DNA of 64,000 bases, from assembly GCA_026706935.1 (NCBI GenBank), contig JAPOXV010000026.1, positions 587,721 through 651,720 of the forward strand, written 5' to 3'. The stretch's first letter is position 1; every line of letters begins with the position of its first letter. Shown in pieces: positions 43,351-52,967 of the stretch. Source of the stretch: Gammaproteobacteria bacterium. Its GTDB lineage: Bacteria > Pseudomonadota > Gammaproteobacteria > Pseudomonadales > Azotimanducaceae. The notes under the pieces are model-generated. The model saw nothing but the letters and a program-made list of their open reading frames with translations, had not been told where the DNA came from and searched no databases. The position numbers were made by a program, and so were the translations under genes.

Positions 43351-45459
43351 TTACTCTGCTGCCGTGGCGGCAAATTCGCGACTTAGCTGCCGCCATAGAA
43401 ATTGATATTGCAGTGCGGACATAAATGCACGTTGCGTGTTGTCGGCTGCGCCTGCATGACCTCCCTCCAAGTTCTCGTAATAAGTAACGTCCTTCTCAAA
43501 TTCGCGCATACGAGCGACTAATTTGCGCGCGTGACCCGGATGAACGCGGTCATCGGCAGTTGAGGTCGTCACAAATAAAGGTGGATAGGTAACGTCCTTG
43601 GAAAGATTGTGATAAGGCGAAAAGTTCCGAATGAATGTCCACTCTTCAGGAATGTCAGGATCGCCGTATTCCGCCATCCAGCTTGCGCCAGCGAGGAGAA
43701 GGTGATATCTCTTCATATCAAAGAGCGGAACCGCTGCCACAATCGCCCCAAACAGATCAGGTCGACGAGTCAGCATATTCCCCATCAATAGACCGCCGTT
43801 GCTCCCACCCATGGTCCCGAGCAATCGAGAGTTCGTTACCTCTCGAGCGACGAGATCCTCGGCTACCGCGATAAAGTCTTCGAAGGCTTTGTGGCGCTTT
43901 TCTTTCAGGGCCGCTCGGTGCCACTGTGGACCGAACTCCCCACCGCCGCGGATATTTGCTACGACATAAACACCGCCGTTCTCTAGCCACGCGACGCCGG
44001 TGAGTTTCTGATAGCTAGGTAGCATCGGTGCCTCAAAGCCACCGTAACCATAGAGTAGTGTCGGCAACGGCGTTGGAATCTGGGTGGGACCCACCTGGAA
44101 ATACGGGATTTCGGTGCCGTCTTTTGAAGTAGCCCAATGTTGAGTGATCGCTAGACCTTCCGTATCGAAGACGTGGGGTTCCTGTTTCAGGTCTTCCTCC
44201 GTTCCGCCGATCTCGCCAATGCCGAAGGTAGGCGGTGTCAGAAAGTCGCTCTTCGTTATGAAATATGAGTCGTTATCGCTCCTGTCAACTGCTCGGACCG
44301 ATATGGTTTGAAATCCCTGCGACGAGTGTAACGATTCTGTGTGCCATGCCTCGTCACGATAAGAAGCAACCTCAATCTGGTTGCGCACGTTTTCCATCAC
44401 ATTCAGCAATAGAAATTTGCGAGTTGCACTAAAGCCTGCCAAACTTCGACTTTTTGTCGGGGTGAACAACACGTCAAGTTCACGCGAACCTTCTAGGTAC
44501 TGGTCAAGATTCGCGACGAGTAACGAACCACTTCGATAGGTCGTTCCCTCAAGAATCCAGTCTTTCTTCGGCGCGAGTAACAACCAATCCCTGAAGAAAG
44601 AAGCGTCTACATGTGTCGGTTTCCGGATCAATACCAAGTCACCATCGATCAGTAGATAGGTGTTCGAATTGAAGAAATCGATCGATCGAACAATCCCGGC
44701 GCGTTCAAAGTCCTTGGTTTGATCGGAGAATCCAAAAATGCCGACATCAGTTGACTCGCCCTCAAAAACGAGCTGTGCTTCTTCGATTGAGTCGCCTCTT
44801 GACCAACGTTTAACGATTCGTGGATAACCCGACTCGGTCAAAGTGCCTTCACCAAAATCTGTAGCGACCAGTATCTCGTTCTTGTTCAACCACGAGACAT
44901 CGCTTTTGGCTTCAGCTAAGTAAAAACCACCTTCGACAAACGTCTTAAACTCGAGATCAAATTCACGAATGACGCTCGCATCGGACCCTCCGCTTGATAG
45001 ACTGATCAACGTTCGGTCGTAAGTAGGTCTGAGAGTCGATGAACCACCGTAGACCCAACTCTCTCGCTCGGATTCACCTAACTGATCAACATCGAGCACT
45101 GTGTCCCATGTCGGCACCGACTTACGGTATTCTGATAACGTGGTGCGTCGCAGAATTCCACGTTCATTTTTTTCATCTTGCCAATAGTCGTAATAAAAAT
45201 CACCCAGTTTCGATACGTATGGAATTCGGTCTTCTGCGTCTAAAGTCGTTTTTATTCGGTCCCGTAGCGCTTTGAAATCGGGCGTGAGCGCTAGTCTTTC
45301 ATGTGCACTAGCGTTCATTTTCTTCGCCCATTCAAGCGATGCCTCGCTATGGATGTTCTCCAACCACAGGTAGGGATCTTGCGCGTCAGAAAGCGTTGGA
45401 ACGGTCATAAATAACAAAAGATAGGTGAGAGTTCGTCTAGCCACTGTTGTGGAGTCCAT
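43351..45459 (-). CDS. Secreted prolyl oligopeptidase (S9A family)
   Basis: A 702-residue serine peptidase. The N-terminus has a signal peptide (TLTYLLLFMTVPTLSDAQ). DPYLWLENIHSEASLEWAKK is the typical start of S9A enzymes, followed by a seven-bladed propeller (about residues 75-420). The catalytic domain has LLYGYGGFEAPMLPSY, GGSNGGLLMGNML (nucleophile serine), TADDRVHPGHARKL (aspartate) and EGGHAGAADN (histidine). It cleaves short peptides after proline, probably in the periplasm. It lies 83 bases downstream of the giant metalloprotease-like gene on the same strand, giving a peptide-degradation pair. Confidence 0.94.
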   Translation of the reverse strand: MDSTTVARRTLTYLLLFMTVPTLSDAQDPYLWLENIHSEASLEWAKKMNASAHERLALTPDFKALRDRIKTTLDAEDRIPYVSKLGDFYYDYWQDEKNERGILRRTTLSEYRKSVPTWDTVLDVDQLGESERESWVYGGSSTLRPTYDRTLISLSSGGSDASVIREFDLEFKTFVEGGFYLAEAKSDVSWLNKNEILVATDFGEGTLTESGYPRIVKRWSRGDSIEEAQLVFEGESTDVGIFGFSDQTKDFERAGIVRSIDFFNSNTYLLIDGDLVLIRKPTHVDASFFRDWLLLAPKKDWILEGTTYRSGSLLVANLDQYLEGSRELDVLFTPTKSRSLAGFSATRKFLLLNVMENVRNQIEVASYRDEAWHTESLHSSQGFQTISVRAVDRSDNDSYFITKSDFLTPPTFGIGEIGGTEEDLKQEPHVFDTEGLAITQHWATSKDGTEIPYFQVGPTQIPTPLPTLLYGYGGFEAPMLPSYQKLTGVAWLENGGVYVVANIRGGGEFGPQWHRAALKEKRHKAFEDFIAVAEDLVAREVTNSRLLGTMGGSNGGLLMGNMLTRRPDLFGAIVAAVPLFDMKRYHLLLAGASWMAEYGDPDIPEEWTFIRNFSPYHNLSKDVTYPPLFVTTSTADDRVHPGHARKLVARMREFEKDVTYYENLEGGHAGAADNTQRAFMSALQYQFLWRQLSREFAATAAE

Positions 45460-45542
45460 TGGTTAGAAAGTATGTCAGATCGAAACAAAGTGATAGTCTC
45501 GGGCTCGACTAAAACTTGATCGGAATACCGGAATGGTTTAGC

Positions 45543-48500
45543 TCACTCATCCAACCACATCATCGAAACGTCTACTTGCATGTCATTTACACCGTCCAAT
45601 TGCTCAAGTCGAGCGAGGTCAGCGTACGCCAATAAGATGATTTTGGTGCGCGAGTTAGTACCATCTCTATCGATCATGGTGATCAATACATCTTCGTGAC
45701 CGTCGCCGTCGAGATCGCCTAAGCAACTGAAGCGTGCGCTCTCGGTGTTCGTCGTAAGCGAACCAAACGTAACGCGCCAAACGCCCTCGGCACGTTGCTC
45801 GATAGCATTCGAGAGGTTTATGCGCCCATCTGGTTGCCCGTCGAGTAGGTCAAGCACAGCGTGCTCTTGAGTGTCGAACACATACAACTCAAATACGTTG
45901 GCCAATGACGATGTAGCAGATGGATTAACTGACGATGCGATTCCCTGTACTCGGCCTTCCATTATTTCGGGTTTACAGACTGTTAGGCTACCGATTCCAG
46001 AGAACTCCCATGCCTCGTTCTCACCGCTCTCGAAGGATTGAATAACACCATCTTCGGGACCTTCGGCACGATCATATGATGCGAGTTCCCGCAGATCGAC
46101 AACATGCGTACGTCTGAGTGTGCGGCTCTCAATCAGTGGTAATAGAAACGATCGGTCGGCTCCGTTGGTTGCTTCATTTAACGTCGTTGTCAATGTACTA
46201 CTTGGATTGAGGAGATACCCATCGATCCGGTATGAGTTCGGTTGGACATAGGAGCTTCTTAGATCAACTTTTCGATCAGATTCGGAATCCTCGGCATCCA
46301 TTGACGCCAAGTCGCTCGACGAGAGAATGTAGATGCGCGGTGGTGTGCTCAAGCTGTTGTTGATCATGAATTCGTCAATTCCGTCACGATCTAGATCAGG
46401 AATTCGACTGACCAATGTTGTGCCAATACCTGGGAGAAGGACATCGAATTCAGGATAGAACGACCACGTGCGATTGTCAGTCTCAAGTGCGTCAAGAAGA
46501 ACAGTTTCATCATCGCTAGGAATAGTCGCCGCTATGGTCTCGTGAGGCATCACATAGGTTGCACCGATTCCTGTTCGCACTGTTTGTCGCGATCGACCCG
46601 CTAAAGTACCGATAACTACAGCGACATCGTTGGTGTTATCGAGATTTGCAATCAGAGTTGTGTTTAAGCCAAAGCCGTGTCGATTCTCCTCACTTTTTAG
46701 TCGGGTGCAAAGACCACGCCGTACACATGTGTGTAGATCAATCTGTCCATCTTTGTCGCCGTCAGCTACATCGACTTCCGACCAATTGCCACCGTATACG
46801 AGCGTTACCGAACCGGAGAGGTCGTAAGACAAGGGATCAACGATCACAATATCTTGGATGCCGTCTCGATTTAGATCACCCACTGTTGCGCCGCTGTAAC
46901 GGGCTGCATCTGCTTCTCCCTGACTATCAGAGAAGCGCCAGCTCGACGCGCCGCGATGGATTTCGTGAAGATCGATGGTTCTGTCGGCAGTGCCGTCCAA
47001 TTCATCTAGCATTGGCAGGTCTGCACCAGAAACGAGCAATAGAGGATTGCGCGTAATATGGGGAAGGGCGTTAGAAATCTCGATATCGGCCGTACCATCG
47101 CCATCGAAATCGCCTAAACGAAAAGCCTCGCTTGGAAAGCTATCAAGTGCTCCAATGTCGCCCGAGTGCCAATCGGATTGCAGACGATATGAGACGAACT
47201 TGGTTGAACCGTGGTTGTCGCCAAGTCCGTCTCCATCAAGATCTTCCCATTCAAATGGGTCGAAGGGAAACTGATCAGAGTTATCACCATAACCGTCGCC
47301 GTCGGAATCAAGCCATTCACTCGGATCCAATGGAAATACGTCTTCGTCGTCCAAGTAGCCGTCGTTGTCGTCATCGGAGTCTGCATTGTTCCCGACTCCA
47401 TCTAAGTCCGTATCCAACCATTCGCTAGGATCGAAAGCGAAAGCGTCGCCGTTGTCACCCACACCGTCGCCATCGGAGTCAAGACTTTCGTTAGGATCAA
47501 TGGGAAATGCATCGTCTTCATCAGGTACAGAATCGTTGTCGTCGTCCAGATCTTCTTCGTTAGGAATTCCGTCGTTGTCGAAATCACGAGGGAAAGCATC
47601 GTCCTCATTAAGCAGACCATCCCCGTCGATATCTGGATCATCTCGATCACCGATACCATCGAAATCTAAGTCCGAGTGCTCGCCAGCGTCCAATGGGTAT
47701 ACGTCGATTGCGTTCGCATGCCAATCAGCATCAGCGTCGTATTGGAATTGACTCAAGTGAGGGTAAGCGTCAAAAAAGTCGGGCAATCCATCGCCGTCGT
47801 CGTCGATATCGTGGATGTTTGGTGTCCCGTCGCCGTCAATATCAGATCCATTGTTATGGAGCATGACGATGTGATCCGCGCGTCCATCGGCATGGTCCAA
47901 CGAATCCAGCTCTGTTGAAAACACCACATACATGGTGCTATAGCTGCCTCGAAGATCTGCAGAGTGCATACTAAAGGCGAAGTCTGTGTTAGTGTCGCCG
48001 TCAAGGTCGCCAAGAGATACGACACCCGTCAGTGGTGACCAACCTTTTGGACCGTAAGGTACCCGTAGTTGATAGATACCTGGATAGCGAATTCGAACGG
48101 GTATGTTGACGATGCCATTCAGATCGGCGCCAGTCGGGTCATCAAGGTAGTCCGGATCGTTAAGCGGGGCGATGAGCAGTGAACCGAAGCGTGGCGTTAC
48201 GAGTAGATTCCCAGCAGTCTCGTCTTCCGCGCGTAGCACGGTGGAGCTAACAGGTCCGGCACCCAGACGGATCGTGTTGAAACGCCATGTGCCAAACTCT
48301 TCCTCGGGGTCACTGGGTAACTCAATCGATCCGTCCGGTGACAGATCATTCAAGTCGTATAGGCGTATTCCCGCATTTGAGAACACGTAATGATTGGTGC
48401 GGCTTCCCCAGACCATCAGGTCATTCCGATCATCGTCATTAAAGTCAGCGAGTGAGTTAATACTTAGTCCGAAGGAGGAGTCTTCAGGATTGCTGATGCG

Positions 48501-51065
48501 CAACGTTTTTTCAGGAGTTACTAAATCGTCGATGGCAACCATTCGATCACCATCTTCGTCGACATCAGAAAGGTTCTGAAGTTGATCCGAATCGAGCATG
48601 TATACCCGTCCTGGTCGCCCCCTTCGTTCGACAACGCCCAGTAAAAGGTCGGTCAGCTCCGCATCTGAGACATCCCCGTGGTTCACAAGCTCTTGTGACA
48701 CGTCCAGACCATTGACCGTTAGGAGGAAGCTGTTCTCGTCGAATTCATATACATCGGTGATCGTCAGTGACTCTTCGTCGTTGTTTAAGAGATATTCCTT
48801 GATCCCCGCTCGATTTAGTACGTATACCAGAAAATCACGTGGTGCCGCTGTCTCGTGCCCAACGATCGAGAGCTCAAACATGCCGTCGCTGTCTAAGTCG
48901 CTGATCGAAGTGATGCTCTTCACCTCGAAATCGCCGTACGTGTTCAGGCGTGTGCAACTTACGTCCGAGTTGCAGTGGGCTAGATTGATATTGCGGTCGG
49001 CCTGCCCATCTTGCCGGTCCAGTGACATTAGTTCCACTTGATCCAAGTTGACGGCGTAAATCGCGCCATCACTAAGGATCAAGAGCTCAGGACTTCCAGA
49101 AATGTGCTTCGCGAAAGCCAGTCGATGACCCGTGCTGGCTTCCGCATCGTGGCCATGAAACACCCACGTATCTGGTTTATCTATTAGGTCGTCTAGGTGC
49201 TTCGTTCCCGGCGTATCGCTGTCAATTGGGGTCGGTTCAATCAGATCGTTGAGCGAGAAGAGAAATATCTTGCCCGAAGGTTCTCCTGACGCGTTTACAG
49301 CATTTGGCGCTGAGACCGCTATATCTTTTAACCCATCCGAATTTAGATCATGGATACGCACTGAGTAATACCCGAAGCTGTCGCCTTCTTCGATGCTCGA
49401 TATGCCGACGAGCTTGGGTTGAGTAGACCGGGCATCAAACGGATTTGGGTCTGATAAATTAAGGATGCCGTCGTTATCAATGTCTGGATCAGAGTTGTCG
49501 CCAATCCCATCTCCGTCGGTGTCAGACCATTCGGTCGGGTCGGTAGGAAATACATCGCGATTGTCACCGAATAGATCACCGTCAGTGTCGGACCACTCGG
49601 TCGGATCGATGGGAAAAACATCGGCCTCCGCACCGAATCCGTCGCCATCAAAATCGAAGCTAGGATCTGGTGTAGATGTACGTGCGAATTGATACTTAAG
49701 GACATTTAGGGTTAATGCAGAATCGGCACTTCCTGCGGAATTTGGCTCCGTATGGGATACTCCGCAAGGCTTACCGTGGCAATCAAGGTGGGGATTTGAG
49801 AATACATCGATCCCGATGGCACGAAAGACGATCTCCGCGTATGCCATGACCGTTCCGAATTCACCGTAGATCGCATGTCCTCGTGACCAGAGGTATGCAC
49901 CCGTCGACAATTGCTCATATGAATGTCCCAGGCCCATCAGGTGGCCTATCTCGTGGGCGGTTACGTCAATTGCGCAGATAGAGGGATCGAGAAATAGTTC
50001 GGTATAGGGGAATCGTTCGTTCGGGTGTAAGAATCCTTTATCGCCGAGACCACCAATCCTGACAGCGAAACCACAAAGCCCAGTATCGCGGGAACGGTAA
50101 ACCAAGACGATATCTGCATCGTATTCCTCTATCAACTCTTGATATCGAGATTCCTCAAGCGATTCGCCTTCGACGATCTCAGGAACATCAGATTCGTCGA
50201 GAATGCCAACCGCACGGAAGCGGACGGGACTCTCACTACGCTCATAAATATCGTTTGTCGCCGCGAGAATGTGTGGGATGAAAGTCTCTGCCGTTGTGTT
50301 GTAGTGTTCGAACGAGAGTTCTTCGTGCAGGAACAAGATGTCGATGACTGGCGGTACGGGGATGTCGCTTGGATCGTGGGGATCTGTTCCCTCAAGCTCC
50401 TCATTAATATCATCGACGCCATCACCGTCCGAGTCGATCATGTAATCTGCATCTTTTAGCTGCAGTTCATCGATAGGCGACGCCCATTCTCCCTTGAACC
50501 AGACTGAGTCTAGTCGTGGATGTCCACCTACGACTTCGTTGTCGTGTAGTAGAAGCTCAAAGTAGTAAGAGCCCTCAGGAATCGCGCCTAGATCGACGGT
50601 GTAAACGTGTGAGACGCTTGTGGAGTTAGCTTGAACACTGACTTTTAACTCAACCGTATCAACGAACGCGGTATAGTCGACAACTTGGCTCGTGCTGCTT
50701 ACTCTTTCACCTGCAATCGCCAACGTTGCGTACAGTTCATCTACTAGCGCATCCGTGTTGTTGATGAGACCAAAGCGAAGATCCGCGGTTTGCCCATCCG
50801 TACTCGTTAGCGAACATGGACAAACTATGTTGACTTGTGCGCGTTCAAACTGGGCAGAAGACGGGAAAGCGACAAACGCAATAAACAGTAAGAGTATTGC
50901 TCGTAGTAACACAAACGTACGCCATCTAGATAAGTGATATATGGAATCCGAATTGAGAATTTGGCGGAGAAGATGTGTGTTTACTACGGAATAGTTCGTA
51001 GCATCGTTCACAACGTCGCTACGATTGTCGGCGTGCCCGTTTTTATTCCGTACGGCGAGGAACAT
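45543..51065 (-). CDS. Giant secreted metzincin with TSP3 calcium repeats and FG-GAP repeats
   Basis: A 1840-residue protein. A long N-region precedes a hydrophobic export segment (about residues 48-71, FVLLRAILLLFIAFVAF) ending at SSAQ; the true start may be internal. A beta-sandwich of about 130 residues is followed by one TSP3-like repeat. A metzincin protease domain follows, with HEIGHLMGLGH (H371, E372, H375, H381) and a downstream Met-turn GTVMAYAE. TSP3 repeats (DTDGDGIGDN type) recur at about residues 465-545 and 1070-1290, and FG-GAP/integrin-alpha-like beta-propeller units (DLDSDG, DFNDDDRND, DLNRDGIQD) fill the rest. The repeats bind calcium and probably fold extracellularly. The C-terminus has no recognisable sorting signal. 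Confidence 0.85.
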   Translation of the reverse strand: MFLAVRNKNGHADNRSDVVNDATNYSVVNTHLLRQILNSDSIYHLSRWRTFVLLRAILLLFIAFVAFPSSAQFERAQVNIVCPCSLTSTDGQTADLRFGLINNTDALVDELYATLAIAGERVSSTSQVVDYTAFVDTVELKVSVQANSTSVSHVYTVDLGAIPEGSYYFELLLHDNEVVGGHPRLDSVWFKGEWASPIDELQLKDADYMIDSDGDGVDDINEELEGTDPHDPSDIPVPPVIDILFLHEELSFEHYNTTAETFIPHILAATNDIYERSESPVRFRAVGILDESDVPEIVEGESLEESRYQELIEEYDADIVLVYRSRDTGLCGFAVRIGGLGDKGFLHPNERFPYTELFLDPSICAIDVTAHEIGHLMGLGHSYEQLSTGAYLWSRGHAIYGEFGTVMAYAEIVFRAIGIDVFSNPHLDCHGKPCGVSHTEPNSAGSADSALTLNVLKYQFARTSTPDPSFDFDGDGFGAEADVFPIDPTEWSDTDGDLFGDNRDVFPTDPTEWSDTDGDGIGDNSDPDIDNDGILNLSDPNPFDARSTQPKLVGISSIEEGDSFGYYSVRIHDLNSDGLKDIAVSAPNAVNASGEPSGKIFLFSLNDLIEPTPIDSDTPGTKHLDDLIDKPDTWVFHGHDAEASTGHRLAFAKHISGSPELLILSDGAIYAVNLDQVELMSLDRQDGQADRNINLAHCNSDVSCTRLNTYGDFEVKSITSISDLDSDGMFELSIVGHETAAPRDFLVYVLNRAGIKEYLLNNDEESLTITDVYEFDENSFLLTVNGLDVSQELVNHGDVSDAELTDLLLGVVERRGRPGRVYMLDSDQLQNLSDVDEDGDRMVAIDDLVTPEKTLRISNPEDSSFGLSINSLADFNDDDRNDLMVWGSRTNHYVFSNAGIRLYDLNDLSPDGSIELPSDPEEEFGTWRFNTIRLGAGPVSSTVLRAEDETAGNLLVTPRFGSLLIAPLNDPDYLDDPTGADLNGIVNIPVRIRYPGIYQLRVPYGPKGWSPLTGVVSLGDLDGDTNTDFAFSMHSADLRGSYSTMYVVFSTELDSLDHADGRADHIVMLHNNGSDIDGDGTPNIHDIDDDGDGLPDFFDAYPHLSQFQYDADADWHANAIDVYPLDAGEHSDLDFDGIGDRDDPDIDGDGLLNEDDAFPRDFDNDGIPNEEDLDDDNDSVPDEDDAFPIDPNESLDSDGDGVGDNGDAFAFDPSEWLDTDLDGVGNNADSDDDNDGYLDDEDVFPLDPSEWLDSDGDGYGDNSDQFPFDPFEWEDLDGDGLGDNHGSTKFVSYRLQSDWHSGDIGALDSFPSEAFRLGDFDGDGTADIEISNALPHITRNPLLLVSGADLPMLDELDGTADRTIDLHEIHRGASSWRFSDSQGEADAARYSGATVGDLNRDGIQDIVIVDPLSYDLSGSVTLVYGGNWSEVDVADGDKDGQIDLHTCVRRGLCTRLKSEENRHGFGLNTTLIANLDNTNDVAVVIGTLAGRSRQTVRTGIGATYVMPHETIAATIPSDDETVLLDALETDNRTWSFYPEFDVLLPGIGTTLVSRIPDLDRDGIDEFMINNSLSTPPRIYILSSSDLASMDAEDSESDRKVDLRSSYVQPNSYRIDGYLLNPSSTLTTTLNEATNGADRSFLLPLIESRTLRRTHVVDLRELASYDRAEGPEDGVIQSFESGENEAWEFSGIGSLTVCKPEIMEGRVQGIASSVNPSATSSLANVFELYVFDTQEHAVLDLLDGQPDGRINLSNAIEQRAEGVWRVTFGSLTTNTESARFSCLGDLDGDGHEDVLITMIDRDGTNSRTKIILLAYADLARLEQLDGVNDMQVDVSMMWLDE
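47240..47850 (-). repeat. Thrombospondin type 3 calcium-binding repeat array, central block
   Basis: Within the giant gene, translated units of about 13-25 residues recur with the pattern DSDGDGVGDN followed by FPxDPxEWxD. At DNA level this gives near-repeats of GATGGCGACGG-type sequence on the coding strand. A shorter copy of the same array lies at about 49435-49670. The array is a protein repeat, not an independent DNA element. Confidence 0.8.
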
Positions 51066-51729
51066 ATTCGGCGCCTGCGTAGCGATCGAAGTTCTCGTTG
51101 AGTATGTCGGATTCCGAATAGTCTTGGGAGCGTTTCAGCTCTGCGCTGGAAACCAGCCACCCTATTTGGCCATCTCCTGTTAGTTCCCAACTTCCTTGCT
51201 TGGTTGAGACGTAAGCCAATGTCTGATCTTGACCATACGTGAGAATAAGTCGATTTAGGTCGTTTTCATCCGATGCGGGGGATGCTCGGATCGTTGTCGA
51301 GTGGTGACCATTTGGCGTGATGTCATCGACTATAGCACGGTACGTCGTATCAATATGAGGTATATGGACCTCAACGGGTGTGTTTAGCAACCACTGATCG
51401 AAGCGACCGTTAAGGCTAACGAATATAGCGTGGTCGGGGACGCGAGACCACTTGGATTTTGGTAGGCTGTCATCTGACGTAATTTCAGTCCACGCGATTT
51501 GTGGTTTACGCGGTGGGAAGATTGGCTGCTTCGTCACACCGGTCATTTGAGTAGACGTTACAGTTGTCGGCGATTGCTCAACCTCCGTTAACGTAGATTC
51601 GTCCTCGGACGATTCGTTCAAGACAAACACGTAAGTAACGACGAGGAGTGCGACGATAGCAATCCCAGCGAAAAATGCGTAACGCTTTACGTTTGAACTC
51701 AATCTGATATCGCTCCTGAAATGGAACAC
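51043..51729 (-). CDS. Membrane-anchored small protein, possible detached prodomain of the metalloprotease
   Basis: A 228-residue protein with a single N-terminal membrane helix (about residues 17-36, YAFFAGIAIVALLVVTYVF), a low-complexity acidic and threonine-rich linker (37-75), and a C-terminal beta-rich domain (about 90-200). The domain pattern (FVSLNGRFDQWLLNTPVEV, RLILTYGQDQTLAYVST, GSWELTGDGQIGWLV) resembles the N-terminal prodomain-like region of bacterial M12/reprolysin-type proteases, and the protease next door lacks one. It overlaps the metalloprotease start by 23 bases, so the two are coupled. The family assignment is weak; the pairing is an inference. Confidence 0.6.
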   Translation of the reverse strand: MFHFRSDIRLSSNVKRYAFFAGIAIVALLVVTYVFVLNESSEDESTLTEVEQSPTTVTSTQMTGVTKQPIFPPRKPQIAWTEITSDDSLPKSKWSRVPDHAIFVSLNGRFDQWLLNTPVEVHIPHIDTTYRAIVDDITPNGHHSTTIRASPASDENDLNRLILTYGQDQTLAYVSTKQGSWELTGDGQIGWLVSSAELKRSQDYSESDILNENFDRYAGAEYVPRRTE

Positions 51730-52053
51730 GCTTCTTGATCTTTAATTCACCCACCTTCTAGGTGGTAATGATTGAACGCTAGGATACTCTCTGCAGCATG
51801 TTTTGACAGTTTTCCCAATCAAGCGTTTTATCAGAAACGCCGTATATAAGTTTGCTCAATCTGTAGAACGAACGTAGTCGAATTAAAAGACGCGTGAAGC
51901 GGTATCCATGCTCTTCGTCGCGCAGACCTGTTGTCGTTGAATGCGGTCGTCAAATAGTAATCGCAGCTACGGCAGACACTAGGAAGGAGTTGCTCTATTT
52001 TCGGTTAGGAACTGTTCAATAAGGTCTCGCGCCGATTTGCCGACAGCAATTCA
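51730..52053. other. Intergenic region before the metalloprotease operon
   Basis: About 320 bases without a supportable gene. CCACCT (51751-51756) pairs with AGGTGG (51760-51765), a compact hairpin 22 bases upstream of the 228-residue protein's start. It could be a leader structure of that transcript or the end of the facing one. The remainder presumably holds the promoter for the minus-strand genes. Confidence 0.4.
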
Positions 52054-52890
52054 CTAGTTGACCGTGCACATTCCTTGATCCAAGACAACATCACCGTTCT
52101 GATTTGTCGTTCGGAACACTGCATCGTTGCCGTCCTGCCACATCGAAACAGTTAACTCATCGCCGGGTATCACTGGTCGAGAAAATCGACCAGACATCGC
52201 ACGGAAGCGTGAGGGATCGCCGTCGCAAAGGGCTTGGAGCAGTGCACGTCCGGTGAAACCATATGTGCACAGTCCATGAAGGATAGGCTTATCAAAACCG
52301 CCCATCGCCGCGAATTTGGGATCCGAATGCAGTGGATTTCGATCCCCGGAGAGCCGATAAGTTAGCGCCTGATCTTCGCGAGTCTTGTAGGTGACGCTAT
52401 GCGTGGGTTCGGAGTCAGGATACTCTACTTTGAGACTAGGCCCCCGATCGCCACCCCAGCCTCCTTCACCACGCAAGAATAGTTGTGAGACGGTCTTTAG
52501 GAGCGGTTTACCCGTCGCTTTGTTGACACTTGTTGAGGTAGTTTCAACGACCGCAGCACTTCCCTTGTCCCAAATACCCGAAATACTGCCAGAACTTTCG
52601 ATTTCACCATCTGCTGGAATTTCGTCGAACAGCTCGATGCCCATGAACCCATGAACCATCAAAGCTCGATTAAAGTCTCCGATTTTTTGCATGGGCGCGC
52701 CACCGCCACCTATGATGACGGCAAACGTTGGGAGCACTCGCTGTGGCACGTCAGCCGTGTTTTCTGTGGTGAATTGCAGTTCATCGGTTCCAGCGCCCAC
52801 ACCAACGGCGTATAAAAGAGCGTCAGTAGAATTCCAGCGACGCGAAACAGGACCGCCGGTTTCGCCAACGGCATCTGGGTTAATAGAAAT
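52054..52890 (-). CDS. MaoC-family acyl dehydratase / enoyl-CoA hydratase 2-like
   Basis: A double hot-dog hydratase of about 278 residues. The C-terminal hot-dog holds YRLSGDRNPLHSDPKFA followed by FDKPILHGLCTYGFTGRALL, with the hydratase motif (D, H and the later HG). The conserved N-terminus continues upstream of the first standard start (GTG 52800): the frame reads INPDAVGETGGPVSRRW, then NSTDALLYAVGVGAG, which aligns with family N-termini. No ATG, GTG or TTG exists between the upstream stop codon and this stretch, and the best start is ATT at 52890. It hydrates 2-enoyl-CoA intermediates and is divergent from the thiolase-fold and DUF35 genes. An ATT start or an undetected sequence change should be considered. 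Confidence 0.82.
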   Translation of the reverse strand: MSINPDAVGETGGPVSRRWNSTDALLYAVGVGAGTDELQFTTENTADVPQRVLPTFAVIIGGGGAPMQKIGDFNRALMVHGFMGIELFDEIPADGEIESSGSISGIWDKGSAAVVETTSTSVNKATGKPLLKTVSQLFLRGEGGWGGDRGPSLKVEYPDSEPTHSVTYKTREDQALTYRLSGDRNPLHSDPKFAAMGGFDKPILHGLCTYGFTGRALLQALCDGDPSRFRAMSGRFSRPVIPGDELTVSMWQDGNDAVFRTTNQNGDVVLDQGMCTVN

Positions 52891-52967
52891 TGTCTTGTAC
52901 CGGGTATATGGGTTGGCGACATTTTATATTTGAGGCAGCGCAGTCCTAAATCCCTGAGGTAATGTTC

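Noticed and set aside
47240-47850. Tandem repeat that might be a CRISPR or satellite array
   Set aside because: The units vary in length and sequence and keep the protein frame; they encode TSP3 calcium-binding repeats.
46630-49041. Several long plus-strand open frames opposite the giant metalloprotease gene
   Set aside because: Their composition mirrors the repetitive GAT/GGC codons of the TSP3 and FG-GAP repeats on the other strand; they are shadow frames without homology or ribosome sites.
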